Assembly: GCF_050948175.1 (NCBI RefSeq)
Contig: NW_027490170.1
Span: 992,001-1,056,000, forward strand
Direction of reading: 5' to 3'
DNA: 64,000 nt
DNA from: Xylocopa sonorina
Lineage: Eukaryota; Arthropoda; Insecta; Hymenoptera; Apidae
In this document: positions 1 to 11,900 of the stretch, piece after piece
How the letters are laid out: each line of letters begins with the position of its first letter
Position numbering within the stretch: the stretch's first letter is position 1
Notes under the pieces: generated by a model
Seen by the model: only the letters and a program-made list of their open reading frames with translations
Databases searched by the model: none
Told to the model about the DNA's origin: nothing
Made by a program: the position numbers and the translations under genes

Positions 1-696
1 CATTGCGAAGGGTCATGTATACCTCGCATACACTTAAAATGAATATAAATGCGACACTTCCTTGCTAGGAAATAGCGTTTGCAGATGTCTACGTATCGAA
101 GAAATAGTGTTCTAATGCTTCTTAAATCGCGATGTCGCATCTCATGTCTACGTTTCATGATAAGATATAATATTCATTGCGAAGTGACATGTATACATTG
201 TATTCCTTACAAAAGAATGTAAATGCGACACTTCCTTGCTAGGAAGTAGCGTTTGAAGATGTCTACGTATCGAAGCAATAGGGATCTATTGCTTCTTAAA
301 CCGCCATATCGCTTCCCATTTCTATGTTTCATGATAATATATAATATTCACTGCGAAGTGTCATGTATACCTCGCATACACTTCAAATGAATGTAAAAGC
401 GACACTTCCTTCCTAGGAAATAGCGTTTGCAGATGTCTCCGTATCGAAGAAATGGAGTTCTAATGCTTCTTAAATCGCGATATCGCATCTCATTCCTATG
501 TTTCGTGATATGATATAATATTGATTGTGCAGTGTTATGTATACCTCGTATTCACTTGAAAAGAATGTAAATGCGATACTTCCTTGCTAGGAATTGGCGT
601 TTGCAGATGTCTACGTATCGAAGCAATAGAGTTCTAATGCTTCTTAAATCGTCATATCGCATCTCATATCTACGTTTCATGATAAGATATAATATT

Positions 697-870
697 CATT
701 GCGAAGTGTCATGTATACCTCGTATTCCTTACAAAAGAATGTAAATGCGACACTTCCTTGCTAGGAAGTAGCGTTTGCAGATGTCTACGTATCGAGGCAA
801 TGGTGTTCTAATGCTTCTTAAATCGCGATATCGCATCTCATTTCTATGTTTCATGATAAGATATAATATT
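697..870 (+). repeat. Representative 174-bp monomer (anatomy)
   Basis: This unit is close to the apparent consensus and serves as a reference, numbered 1-174 from CATTGCGAAG. Visible parts in order: a variable start (1-15, classes GCGAAG..TCATG, GTGCAG..TTATG or GTGGAG), a GTATAC hexamer (18-23), a variable stretch ending GAATGTAAAT (24-50), a strongly conserved core GCGACACTTCC to CTACGTATCG (51-98), a variable stretch (99-127), the 10-bp palindrome GCGATATCGC (129-138, here 825-834), and an AT-rich tail TTTCATGATAAGATATAATATT (153-174). The core holds the dyad TTCCTTGCTAGGAA (58-71, here 754-767) and TACGTA (90-95, here 786-791). The phase chosen for position 1 is arbitrary. Confidence 0.95.
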
Positions 871-1464
871 CAATGTGCAGTGTTATGTACTCCTCGTATT
901 CACTTCAAAAGAAAGTAAATGCGACAATACCTTGCTAGGAAATAGCGTTTGCAGATGTCTCCGTAACGAAGAAATAGTGTTCTGATACTTCTTAAATCGT
1001 CATTTCGCATCTCATACTTACGTTTCATGATAAGATATAGTATTCATTGCGAAGTGTCATGTATACCTCGTACTCCTTACAAAAGAATGTAAATGCGACA
1101 CTTCCTTGCTAGGAAGTAGCGTTTGCAGATGTCTACGTATCGAAGCAATAGGGATATAATGCTTCTTAAATAGCCATATCGCATCACATTTCTATGTTTC
1201 ATGCTAATATATAATATTCACTGCGAAGTGTCACGTATACCTCGCATACACTTCAAATGAATGTAAATGCGACACTTCCTTGCTAGGAAATAGCGTTTGC
1301 AGATGTCTACGTATCGAAGCAATAGAGTTCTAATGCTTCTTATATCGCTATATCGCACCTCATTTCTATGTTTCATGATAAGATATAATATTCATTGTCC
1401 AGTGTTATGTATACCTCGTATTCACTTGAAAAGAATGAAAATGCGACACTTCCTTTCTAGAAAG

Positions 1465-1687
1465 TAGCGTTTGCAGATGTCTACGTATCGAAGCAATAGA
1501 GTTCTAATGCTTCTTAAATCGCGATATCGCATCTCATTTCTATGTTTCATGATAAGATATAATATTCATTGCGAAGTGTCATGTATACCTGGTATTCCTT
1601 TCAAAAGAATGTAAACGCGACACTTCCTTGCTAGGAAGTAGCGTTTGCAGATGTCTACGTATCGAAGCAATAGGGATCTAATGCTTC
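1465..1687. repeat. 870-bp (five-monomer) spaced duplicate, first copy
   Basis: This 223-bp stretch recurs exactly 870 bp (5 x 174) downstream at 2335-2557, including the diagnostic variants ACCTGGTATTCC and GTAAACGCGACAC. The match is bounded by G/A at 1464/2334 and T/A at 1688/2558. Beyond the right bound the copies remain similar, with scattered substitutions. It records an in-register exchange or conversion of five-monomer length. Confidence 0.85.
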
Positions 1688-2008
1688 TTAAATCGCCATA
1701 TCGCTTCTCATTCCTATGTTTCATGATAATATATAATATTCACTGCGAAGTGTCATGTATACCTCGCACACACTTCAGATGAATGTAAATGCGACACTTC
1801 CTTGCTAGGAAATAGCGTTTGCAGATGTCTACGTATCGAAGCAATAGTGTTCTAATGCTTCTTAAATCGTCATACCGCATCTCATTTCTATGTTTCATGA
1901 TAAGATATAATATTCATTGTGCAGTGTTATGTATACCTCGTATTCACCACAAAAGAATGTAAATGCGACACTTCCTTGCTAGGAACTAGCGTTGGCAGAT
2001 GTCTACGA

Positions 2009-2376
2009 ATCGAAGCAATAGAGTTCTAGTCCTTCTCAAAACGCGATATCGCATCTCATTCCTATGTTTCATGATAAGATATAATATTCAATGTGCAGTG
2101 TTATGTACTCCTCGTATTCACTTCAAAAGAATGTAAATACGACACTTCCTTGCTAGGAAATAGCGTTTGCAGATGTCTACGTATCGAAGCAATAGAGTTC
2201 TAGTCCTTCTCAAAACGCGATATCGCATCTCATTCCTATGTTTCATGATAAGATATAATATTCAATGTGCAGTGTTATGTACTCCTCGTATTCACTTCAA
2301 AAGAATGTAAATACGACACTTCCTTGCTAGGAAATAGCGTTTGCAGATGTCTACGTATCGAAGCAATAGAGTTCTA
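2009..2376. repeat. Single-monomer tandem duplication
   Basis: Bases 2009-2202 match 2183-2376 at an offset of exactly 174, an identical run of 194 bp. The unit carries the private variants CTAGTCCTTCTCAAAACG and TTATGTACTCCTCG. It is bounded by A/T at 2008/2182 and by G/A at 2203/2377. It represents the smallest step of array growth, the duplication of one monomer. Confidence 0.85.
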
Positions 2377-3654
2377 ATGCTTCTTAAATCGCGATATCGC
2401 ATCTCATTTCTATGTTTCATGATAAGATATAATATTCATTGCGAAGTGTCATGTATACCTGGTATTCCTTTCAAAAGAATGTAAACGCGACACTTCCTTG
2501 CTAGGAAGTAGCGTTTGCAGATGTCTACGTATCGAAGCAATAGGGATCTAATGCTTCATAAATCGCCATATCGCTTCTCATTCCTATGTTTCATGATAAG
2601 ATGTAATATTCATTGCGAAGTGTTATGTATACCTCGTACTCACTTCAAAAGAATGTAAATGCGACACTTCCTTGCTAGGAACTAGCGTTTGCAGATGTCT
2701 ACGTATCGTAGCATTAGAGTTCTAATGCTTCTCAGAACGCGATATCGCTACTCATTACTATGTTTCATCATAATATATAATATTCACTGTGAAGTGTTAT
2801 GTACTCCTCGTATTCACTTCAAAAGAATGTAAATACGACACTTCCTTGCTAGGAAATAGCGTTTGCAGATGTCTACGTATCGAAGCAATAGTGTTCTAAT
2901 GCTTGTTAAATCGTCATATCGCATCTCATTTCTATGTTTCGTGATATGATATAATATTCATTGCGAAGTGTCATGTATACCTCGTATTCCTTTCAAAAGA
3001 ATGTAAATACGACACTTCCTTGCTCGAAAATAGCGTTTGCAGATGTCTACGTATCGAAGCAATAGTGTTCTAATGCTTCTTAAATCGTCATATCGCATCT
3101 CATTTCTATGTTTCATGATAGGATATAATATTCATTGCGAAGTGTCATGTATACCTCGTATTCCCTTCAGAAGAATGTAAATGCGACAATTCCTTGCTAG
3201 GAACTAGCGTTGGCAGTTATCTACGTATCGAAGCAATAGGGTTCCAAAGCTTCTTAAATCGCGATATCGCATCTCATTTTTATGTTTCATGATAAGATAT
3301 AATATTCATTGTGCAGTGTTACGAGCATTTCGTATTCACTTCAAAAGAATGTAAATGCGACACTTCCTTGCTAGGAACTAGCGTTGGCAGATGTCTACGT
3401 ATCGAAGCAATAGAGTTCTAATCCTTCTCAAAAAGCGATATCGCATCTCATTCCTATGTTTCATGATAAAATATAATATTCAATGTGCAGTGTTATGCAC
3501 TCCTCGTATTCACTTCAAAAGAAAGTAAATGCGACAATACCTTGCTAGGAAATAGCGTTTGCAGATTGCTTCGTATCGAAGCAATAGTTTTCTAATGCTT
3601 CTTAAATCGCGATATCGCATCTCATTTCTATGTTTGGTGACAAGATATAATATT

Positions 3655-4080
3655 CATTGCGAAGTGTCATGTATACATCGTATTCCTTTCTAAAGAATGT
3701 GAATGTGACAGTTCCTTGCTAGGAAATAGTGTTTGCAGATATCTACGTATCGAAGCAATAGAATTCCAAAGCTTCTTAAATCGCGATATCGCATCTCATT
3801 TTTATGTTTCATGATAAGATATAATATTCATTGTGCAGTGTTATGAATATTTCGTATTCATTTCAAAAGAAAGTAAATGCGACACTTCCTTGCTAGGAAA
3901 TAGCGTTTGCAGATTGCTTCTTATCGAAGCAATAGTTTTCTAATGCTTCTTAAATCGCGATATTGCATTTCATTTCTATGTTTGGTGACAACATATAATA
4001 TTCATTGTGCAGTGTTATGTATATCTCGTCTATACTTCAAATGAATGTAAATGCGACACTTCCTTGCTAGGAAGTAGCGT
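3655..4080. repeat. 13-monomer-spaced internal duplicate, first copy
   Basis: These 2.4 monomers carry ATACATCGTATTCCTTTCTA, GTGAATGTGACAG, GAATATTTCGTATTC and TGTTTGGTGACAACATATAA. They recur 2262 bp (13 x 174) later at about 5917-6342. Part of the set appears a third time from about 6439, a further 522 bp on. The same pattern is seen in copy 2 of the 11.1-kb block near 14.8 and 17.1 kb, so the pattern predates that duplication. Confidence 0.8.
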
Positions 4081-5916
4081 TTGCAGATATCTACGTATCG
4101 AAGCAATACAGTTCTAATGCTTCTTAAAACGGGATATCGCATCTCATTTCTTTGCTTCATGATATGATATAATATTAGTTGCGGTGTGTCATGAATACCT
4201 TGTATTCACATCAAAAGAATGTAAAGGCGACACTTCCATGATCGGAAATAGCGTTTGCAGATGACTACGTATCGAAGCAATAGATTTCTAATGGTTCTTA
4301 AAACGAGATATCGCATCTCATTTCTATGATTCATGGTATGGTATAATATTCATTGCGAAGTGTTATGTATTCCTCGTCTACACTTCAAATGAATGCAAAT
4401 GCGACACTTCCATACTAGGAGATAGCGTTTGCAGATGCCTACTCATCGAAGCAATACATTTCTAATTCTTCCTAAAACGGGATATCGCATCTGATTTCAG
4501 TGTTTAATGATAAGATATAATATTCATTGCGAAGTGTCATGTATACCTCGTATTCACTTCAAATGAATGTGAATGCGACAGTTCCTTGCTAGGAAATAGT
4601 GTTTGCAGATGTCTACGTATCGAAGTAATAGTGTTCTTATGCTTCTTAAATCGTCATATCGCATCTCATTTCTATGTTTCATGATAGGATATAATTTTCA
4701 TTGCGAAGTGTCATGTATACCTCGTATTCCCTTCAGAGGAATGTAAATGCGACACTTCCTTGCTAGGAACTAGCGTTGGCAGATGTCTACGTATCGAAGC
4801 AATAGAGTTCTAATCCTTCTCAAAAAGCGATATCGCATCTCATTCCTATGTTTCATGATAAGATATAATATTCAATGTGCAGTGTTATGCACTCCTCGTA
4901 TTCACTTCAAAAGAAAGTAAATGCGACAATACCTTGCTAGGAAATAGCGTTTGCAGATGTCTCCGTAACGAAGAAATAGTGTTCTGATACTTCTTAAATC
5001 GCGATATCGCATCTCATTTCTATGTTTCGTGATATGATATAATATTCATTGCGAAGTGTCATGTATACCTTGTATTCCTTTCAAAAGAATGTAAATGCGA
5101 CACTTCCTTGCTAGGAAATAGCGTTTGCAGATGTCTACGTATCGAAGCAATAGTGTTCTAATGCTTCTTAAATCGCGATATCGCATTTCATTTCTATGCT
5201 TCATGTTAAGATATAATATTCACTGCGAAGTGTCATGTATACCTCGCATACACTTCAAATGATTGTAAATGCGACACTTCCTTGCTAGGAAATATCGTTT
5301 GCAGATTGCTTCGTATCGAAGCAATAGTTTTCTAATGCTTCTTAAATCGCGATATCGCATCTCATTTCTATGTTTGGTGACAAGATATAATATTCATTGT
5401 GCAGTATTATGTATATCTCGTCTATACTTCGAATGAATGTAAATGCAACACTTCCTTCCTAGGAAGTAGCGTTTGCAGATGTCTACGTATGGAAGCAATA
5501 GGGATCTAGTGCTTCTTAAATCGCCATATCGCATCTCATTTCTATGTTTCATGATAAGATATAATATTCAATTTGCAGTGTTATGTATACCTCGTATTCA
5601 CTTGAAAAGAATGTAAATGCGACAATTCCTTGCTAGGAAATAGCGTTTGGAGATTGCTTCGTATCGAAGCAATAGTTTTCTAATGCTTCTTAAATCGCGA
5701 TATCGCATCTCAGTTCTATGTTTGGTGACAAGATATAATATTCATTGTGCAGTATTATGTATATCTCGTCTATACTTCAAATGAATGTAAATGCGACACT
5801 TCCTTGCTAGGAAGTAGCGTTTGCAGATGTCTACGTATGGAAGCAATAGGGATCTAATGCTTCTGAAATCGTCATATCGCATCTCATATCAGCGTTTCCT
5901 GATAAGATATAATATT

Positions 5917-6342
5917 CATTGCGAAGTGTCATGTATACATCGTATTCCTTTCTAAAGAATGTGAATGTGACAGTTCCTTGCTAGGAAATAGTGTTTGCAG
6001 ATATCTACGTATCGAAGCAATAGAATTCCAAAGCTTCTTAAATCGCGATATCGCATCCCATTTTTATGTTTCATGATAAGATATAATATTCATTGTGCAG
6101 TGTTATGAATATTTCGTATTCATTTCAAAAGAATGTAAATGCGACACTTCCTTGCTAGGAAATAGCGTTTGCAGATTGCTTCTTATCGAAGCAATAGTTT
6201 TCTAATGCTTCTTAAATCGCGATATTGCATCTCATTTCTATGTTTGGTGACAACATATAATATTCATTGTGCAGTGTTATGTATATCTCGTCTATACTTC
6301 AAATGAATGTAAATGCGACACTTCCTTGCTAGGAAGTAGCGT
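5917..6342. repeat. 13-monomer-spaced internal duplicate, second copy
   Basis: This is the partner of 3655-4080 at +2262 bp. The diagnostic TCTAAAGAATGTGAATGTGA and GATTGCTTCTTATCGAAGC variants are shared. The match fades after about 6340, where this copy has GCAAATGTCTACGTATGG and the first has GCAGATATCTACGTATCG. Neighbouring monomers at about 5304 and 5652 form a related two-monomer (348-bp) repeat carrying GATTGCTTCGTATCGAAGC. Confidence 0.75.
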
Positions 6343-6929
6343 TTGCAAATGTCTACGTATGGAAGCAATAGAGTTCTAATGCTTCTGAAATCGTCATAAC
6401 GCATCTCATATCAACGTTTCCTGATAAGATATAATATTCATTGCGAAGTGTCACGTATACATCGTATTCCTTTCTAAAGAATGTGAATGTGACAGTTCCT
6501 TGCTAGGAAATAGTATTTGCAGATATCTTCGTATCGAAGCAATAGAGTTCCAAAGCTTCTTAAATCGCGATATCGCATCTCATTTTTATGTTTCATGATA
6601 AGATATAATATTCATTGTGCAGTGTTATGAATATTTAATATTTCGTATTCACTTCAAAAGAATGTAAATGCGACACTTCCTTGCTAGGCAATAGCGTTTG
6701 CCGATGTCTACGTATCGAAACGATTGTTTTCTAATACTTCATAAATCGTCATATCGCATCTCATATCTACGTTTCATGACAAGATATAATATTCACTGCG
6801 AAGTGTCATTTATACCACGTATTCCTTTCAAAAGAATGTAAATGCGACACTTCCTTGCTAGGAGATAGCGTTTGCAGATGTCTACGTATCGAAGCAATAG
6901 ATTTCTAATGCTTCTTAAATCGCCATATC

Positions 6930-7869
6930 GCATCTCATTTCTATGTTTCATGATAAGATATAATATTCATTGTGCAGTGTTATGTATACCTCGTATTCAC
7001 CACAAAAGAATGTATATGCGACACTTCCTTGCTAGGAAGTAGCGTTTGCAGATGTCTACGTATCGAAGCAATAGTGTTCTAATGCTTCTTAAATCGCCAT
7101 ATTACATCACATTTCTATGTTTCATGATAAGATATAAGATTCATTGTGGAGTGTCATGTATACCTCGCATACACTTCAAATGAATGTAAATGCGACAATT
7201 CCTTGCTAGGAAATAGCGTTTGCAGATGTCTACGTATCGAAGCAATAGTGTTCTAATGCTTCTTAAATCGTCATATCGCATCTCATTTCTATGTTTCATG
7301 ATAGGATATAATATTCATTGCGAAGTGTCATGTATACCTCGTATTCCCTTCAGAAGAATGTAAATGCGACACTTCCTTGCTAGTAACTAGCGTTTGCTGA
7401 TGTCTACGTATCGAAGCAATAGTGTTCTAATGCTTCTTAAATCGTCATATCGCATCTCATTTCTATGTTTCATGATAAGATATAATATTCATTGTGCAGT
7501 GTTATGTATACCTCGTATTCACCACAAAAGAATGTAAATGCGACACTTCCTTGCTAGGAAGTAGCGTTTGCAGATGTCTACGTATCGAAGCAATAGTGTT
7601 CTAATGCTTCTTAAATCGCCATATTACATCACATTTCTATGTTTCATGATAAGATATAAGATTCATTGTGGAGTGTCATGTATACCTCGCATACGCTTCA
7701 AATGAATGTAAATGCGACAATTCCTTGCTAGGAAATACCGTTTGCAGATGTCTACGTATCGAAGCAATAGTGTTCTAATGCTTCTTAAATCGTCATATCG
7801 CATCTCATTTCTATGTTTCATGATAGGATATAATATTCATTGCGAAGTGTCATGTATACCTCGTATTCC
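6930..7869. repeat. Three-monomer (522-bp) HOR pair
   Basis: About 418 bp at 6930-7347 recurs at 7452-7869, offset 522 = 3 x 174. Shared rare states are TTCACCACAAAAGAATGTA, CCATATTACATCACATTTC, AGATATAAGATTCATTG and TGATAGGATATAATATTC. A few substitutions separate the two copies (for example GTATATGCG versus GTAAATGCG near 7014/7536). It is nested in the 11.1-kb block and therefore appears again near 18.07-19.0 kb. Confidence 0.83.
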
Positions 7870-9389
7870 TTTCAAAAGAATGTAAATACGACACTTCCTT
7901 GCTCGGAAATAGCGTTTGCAGATGTCTACGTATCGAAGCAATAGTGTTCTAATGCTTCTTAAATCGTCATATCGCATCTCATGTCTATGTTTCATGATAG
8001 GATATAATATTCATTGCGAAGTATCATGTATACCTCGTATTCCCTTCAGAAGAATGTAAATGCGACACTTCCTTGCTAGGAACTAGCGTTGGCAGATGTC
8101 TACGTATCGAAGCAATAGAGTTCTAGTCCTTCTCAAAAAGCGATATCGCATCTCATTCCTATGTTTCATGATAAGATATAATATTCAATGTGCAGTGTTA
8201 TGTACTCCTCGTATTCACTTTAAAAGAAAGTAAATGCGACAATACCTTGCTAGGAATTAGCGTTTGCAGATGTCTACGTATGGAAGCAATAAAGTTCTAA
8301 TGCTTCTTAAATAGTCATCTCATATCAATGTTTCGTGATAAGATATAATATTCATTTCGAAGTGTCATGTATACCTCGTATTCCCTTCAGAAGAATGTAA
8401 ATGCGACACTTCCTTACTAGGAACTAGCGTTTGCAGATGTCTACGTATCGAAGCAATAGTGTTCTAATGCTTCTTAAATCGTCATATCGCATCTCATTTC
8501 TATGTTTCGTGATATGATATAATATTCATTGCGAAGTGTCATGTATACCTCGTATTCCTTTCAAAAGAATGTAAATACGACACTTCCTTGCTCGGAAATA
8601 GCGTTTGCAGATGTCTACGTATCGAAGCAATAGGGATCTAATGCTTCTTAAATAGCCATATCGCATCTCATTTCTATGTTTCATGACAATATATAACATT
8701 CACTGCGAAGTGTCATGTATACCTCGCATACACATCAAATGAATGTAAATGCGACACTTTCTTGCTAGGAACTAGCATTGGCAGATGTCTACGTATCGAA
8801 GCAATAGTGTTCTAATTTTTCTTAAATCGCGGTATCGCATCCAATTTCTATGTTTCATGATAAGATATAATATTCATTGTGCAGTGCTATGTATACCTCG
8901 TATCTACTTGAAAAGAATGTAAATGCGATACTTCCTTGTTAGGCAGTAGCGTTTGCAGATGTCTACGTATCGAAGCAATAGAGTTCTAATGCTTCTTAAA
9001 TCGCCATATTACATCACATTTATATGTTTCATGATAAGATATAATATTCATTGTGGAGTGTTATGTATACCTCGCATACGCTTCAAATGAATGTAAATGC
9101 GACACTTACTTGCTAGGGAGTAGCGTTTGCAGGTGTCTACGCATCGAAGCAATAGAGTTCTAATGCTTCTTAAATCGCTATATTGCATCCCATTTCTATG
9201 TTTCATGATAAGATATAATATTCATTGTGCAGTGCTATGTATATCTCGTCCATACTTCAAATGAATGTAAATGCGACACTCCCTTGCTAGGAAATATTTC
9301 TTGCAGATGTCCACGTATCGTGGCATTAGCGTTCTAATGCTTCCCAAATCGCCATATTGCATCTCATTTCTATGTTTCATGGTAATATA

Positions 9390-9737
9390 TAATATTCATT
9401 GCGAAGTTTCATGTATACCTCGCATACAATTCAAACGAATATGAATGCGACAGTTCCTTGCTGGGGAATAGTGTTTGCAGATGTCTACGTATCGAAGCAA
9501 TAGATTTCTAAAGCTTGCTAATTCGCGATATCGCATCTCATATCTATCTTTCATGATAATGTATAATATTAATTGCGAAGTTTCATGTATACCTCGCATA
9601 CAATTCAAATGAATGTGAATGCGACAGTTCCTTGCTGGGAAATAGTGTTTGCAGATGTCTACGTATCGAAGCAATAGAGTTCTAATGCTTCTTAAATCGT
9701 CATATCGCATCACATTTCTATGTTTCATGATAAGATA
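9390..9737. repeat. Adjacent near-duplicate monomers with a chance minus-strand ORF
   Basis: Two neighbouring monomers share GAAGTTTCATGTATACCTCG, CATACAATTCAAA, TGAATGCGACAGTTCC and TTGCTGGG. The 110-codon minus-strand open frame across 9396-9728 simply reads this pair twice: its two halves are variants of the same 58-residue translation (58 x 3 = 174). I see no promoter, splice or codon evidence for a gene, and the same frame is usually stopped in other monomers. An identical frame occurs in copy 2 at 20533-20865. Confidence 0.8.
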
Positions 9738-11900
9738 TAGTATTCATTGTGCAGTGTTATGTATACCTCGTATTCACTTCAAAAAAATGTAAATGCGACA
9801 CTTCCTTGCTAGGAAGTAGCGTTTGCAGATGTCTACGTATCGAAGCAATAGTGTTCTAATGCTTCTTAAATTGCCATATTACATCACATTTCTATGTTTC
9901 ATGATAAGATATAATATTCTTTGTGTAGTGTTATGTTTATCTCATCTATAATTCAAATGAATGTAAATGCGACACTTCCTTGATAGGAAATAGCGTTTGC
10001 AGATATCTGCGTATCGAAGCAATAGAGTTCCAAAGCTTTCTAATTCGCGATATCGCATCTCATTTCTATGTTTGATGATAAGATATAATATTCATTGTCG
10101 AGTGTTATGTATACCTCGTATTCGTTTCAAAAGAATGTAAATGCGACACGTCCTTGCTAGGAAGTAGCGTTTGCAGATGTCTACGTGTCGAAGCAATAGT
10201 GTTCTAATGCTTCTTAAATCGCAATATCGCATCTCATATCTATGTTTCATGATAATATGTAACATTCATTGCGAAGTGTCATGTATACCTCGCATACACT
10301 TCTAATGAATGTGAATGCGACAGTTCCTCGCTAGGAAATAGCGTTTGCAGATATCTACGTATCGAAGCAATAGAGTTCTAAAGCTTCTTAAATCGCGATA
10401 TCGCATCTCATTTCTATGTTTCATGATAAGATATAATATTCATTTTGCAGTGTTATCAATACCTCGTATTCACTTCAAAAGAGTGTAAATGCGACACTTC
10501 CTTGCTTGAAAATAGCGTTTGCAGATGTCTACGTATCGAGGCAATAGTTTTCTAATGCTTCTTAAATCGCGATATCGCACAACATTTCTATGTTTCATGA
10601 TAAGATATAATATTCATTGTGTAGTGTCATGTTTATCGCATCTATACTTCAAATGAATGTAAATGCGACACTTCCTTGCTAGGAAATAGCGTTTGCAGAT
10701 GTTTACGTATCGAAGCAATAGAGTTCTAATGCTTCTTAAATAGCCATATCGCATCTCATTTCTATGTTTCATGATAAGATATAATAATCATTGTGCAGTA
10801 TTATGTATATCTCGTCTATACTTCAAATGAATGTAAATGCGACACTTCCTTGCTCGGAAATAGCGTTTGCAGATGTCTACGTATCGAAGCAATAGTGTTC
10901 TAATGCTTCTTAAATTGCCATATTACATCACATTTCTATGTTTCATGATAAGATATAATATTCAGTGTGTAGTGTTATGTTTATCTCATCTATAATTCAA
11001 ATGAATGTAAATGCGACACTTCCTTGCTACGAAATAGCGTTTGCAGATATCTGTGTATCGAAGCAATAGAGTTCCAAAGCTTTCTAATTCGCGATATCGC
11101 ATCTCATTTCTATGTTTGATGATAAGATATAATATTCATTGTCGAGTGTTATGTATACCTCGTATTCGTTTCAAAAGAATGTAAATGCGACACGTCCTTG
11201 CTAGGAAGTAGCGTTTGCAGATGTCTACGTGTCGAAGCAATAGTGTTCTAGTGATTCTTAAATCGCGATATCGCATCTCATTTCTATGTTTCATGACAAT
11301 ATATAATATTCATTGCGAAGGGTCATGTTTACTTCGCATACACTTAAAATGAATGTAAATGCGACACTTCCTTGCTAGGAAATAGCGTTTCCAGATGTCT
11401 ACGTATCGAAGCAATAGTGTTCTAATGCTTCTTAAATCGCGATATCGCATCTCATATCTATGTTTCATGATAATATGTAACATTCATTGCGAAGTGTCAT
11501 GTATACCTCGCATACACTTCTAATGAATGTGAATGCGACAGTTCCTCGCTAGGAAATAGCGTTTGCAGATATCTACGTATCGAAGCAGTAGAGTTCTAAA
11601 GCTTCTTAAATCGCGATATCGCATCTCATTTCTATGTTTCATGATAAGATATAATATTCATTTTGCAGTGTTATGAATACCTCGTATTCACTTCAGAAGA
11701 ATGTAAATGCGACACTTCCTTGCTTGGAAATAGCGTTTGCAGATGTCTACGTATCGAGGCAATAATTTTCTAATGCTTCTTAAGTCGCGATATCGCACAA
11801 CATTTCTATGTTTCATGATAAGATATAATATTCATTGTGTAGTGTCATGTTTATCGCATCTATACTTCAAATGAATGTAAATGCGACACTCCCTTGCTAG
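9720..11900. repeat. Six-to-seven-monomer HOR pair with an extra monomer
   Basis: TTATCTCATCTATAATTC and CCAAAGCTTTCTAATTCGCG at 9937-10060 recur 1044 bp later (6 x 174), from 10981. Further right, ACAGTTCCTCGCTAGG at about 10320 recurs near 11538, an offset of 1218 (7 x 174). The shift means one additional monomer lies in the second copy, at about 11280-11460, carrying GAAGGGTCATGTTTACTTCG. It resembles the GAAGGGTCATG monomer at the left edge of the window (base 7). The boundaries given are approximate. Confidence 0.75.

Larger units (their letters stand above)
1..2639. repeat. Satellite block left of the 11.1-kb duplication
   Basis: Fifteen full monomers plus part of a sixteenth start at 1, 175, 349, 523, 697, 871, 1045, 1219, 1393, 1567, 1741, 1915, 2089, 2263, 2437 and 2611. 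The GCGAAG and GTGCAG start classes are mixed without strict alternation. This block is not part of the large duplicated unit, and it stops matching the right end of that unit at base 2639 (C here, T at 13776). It contains two small local duplications, listed separately. No gene or non-satellite sequence was seen. Confidence 0.93.

Noticed and set aside
9396..9728. 110-codon minus-strand open frame (identical at 20533-20865; related at 26969-27301)
   Set aside because: It is two tandem copies of the same 58-residue translation of the satellite. Because 174 is divisible by 3, the frame persists across monomers until a stop variant occurs. There are no gene signals, and the 20533 copy is identical only because the DNA lies in the 11.1-kb duplication.
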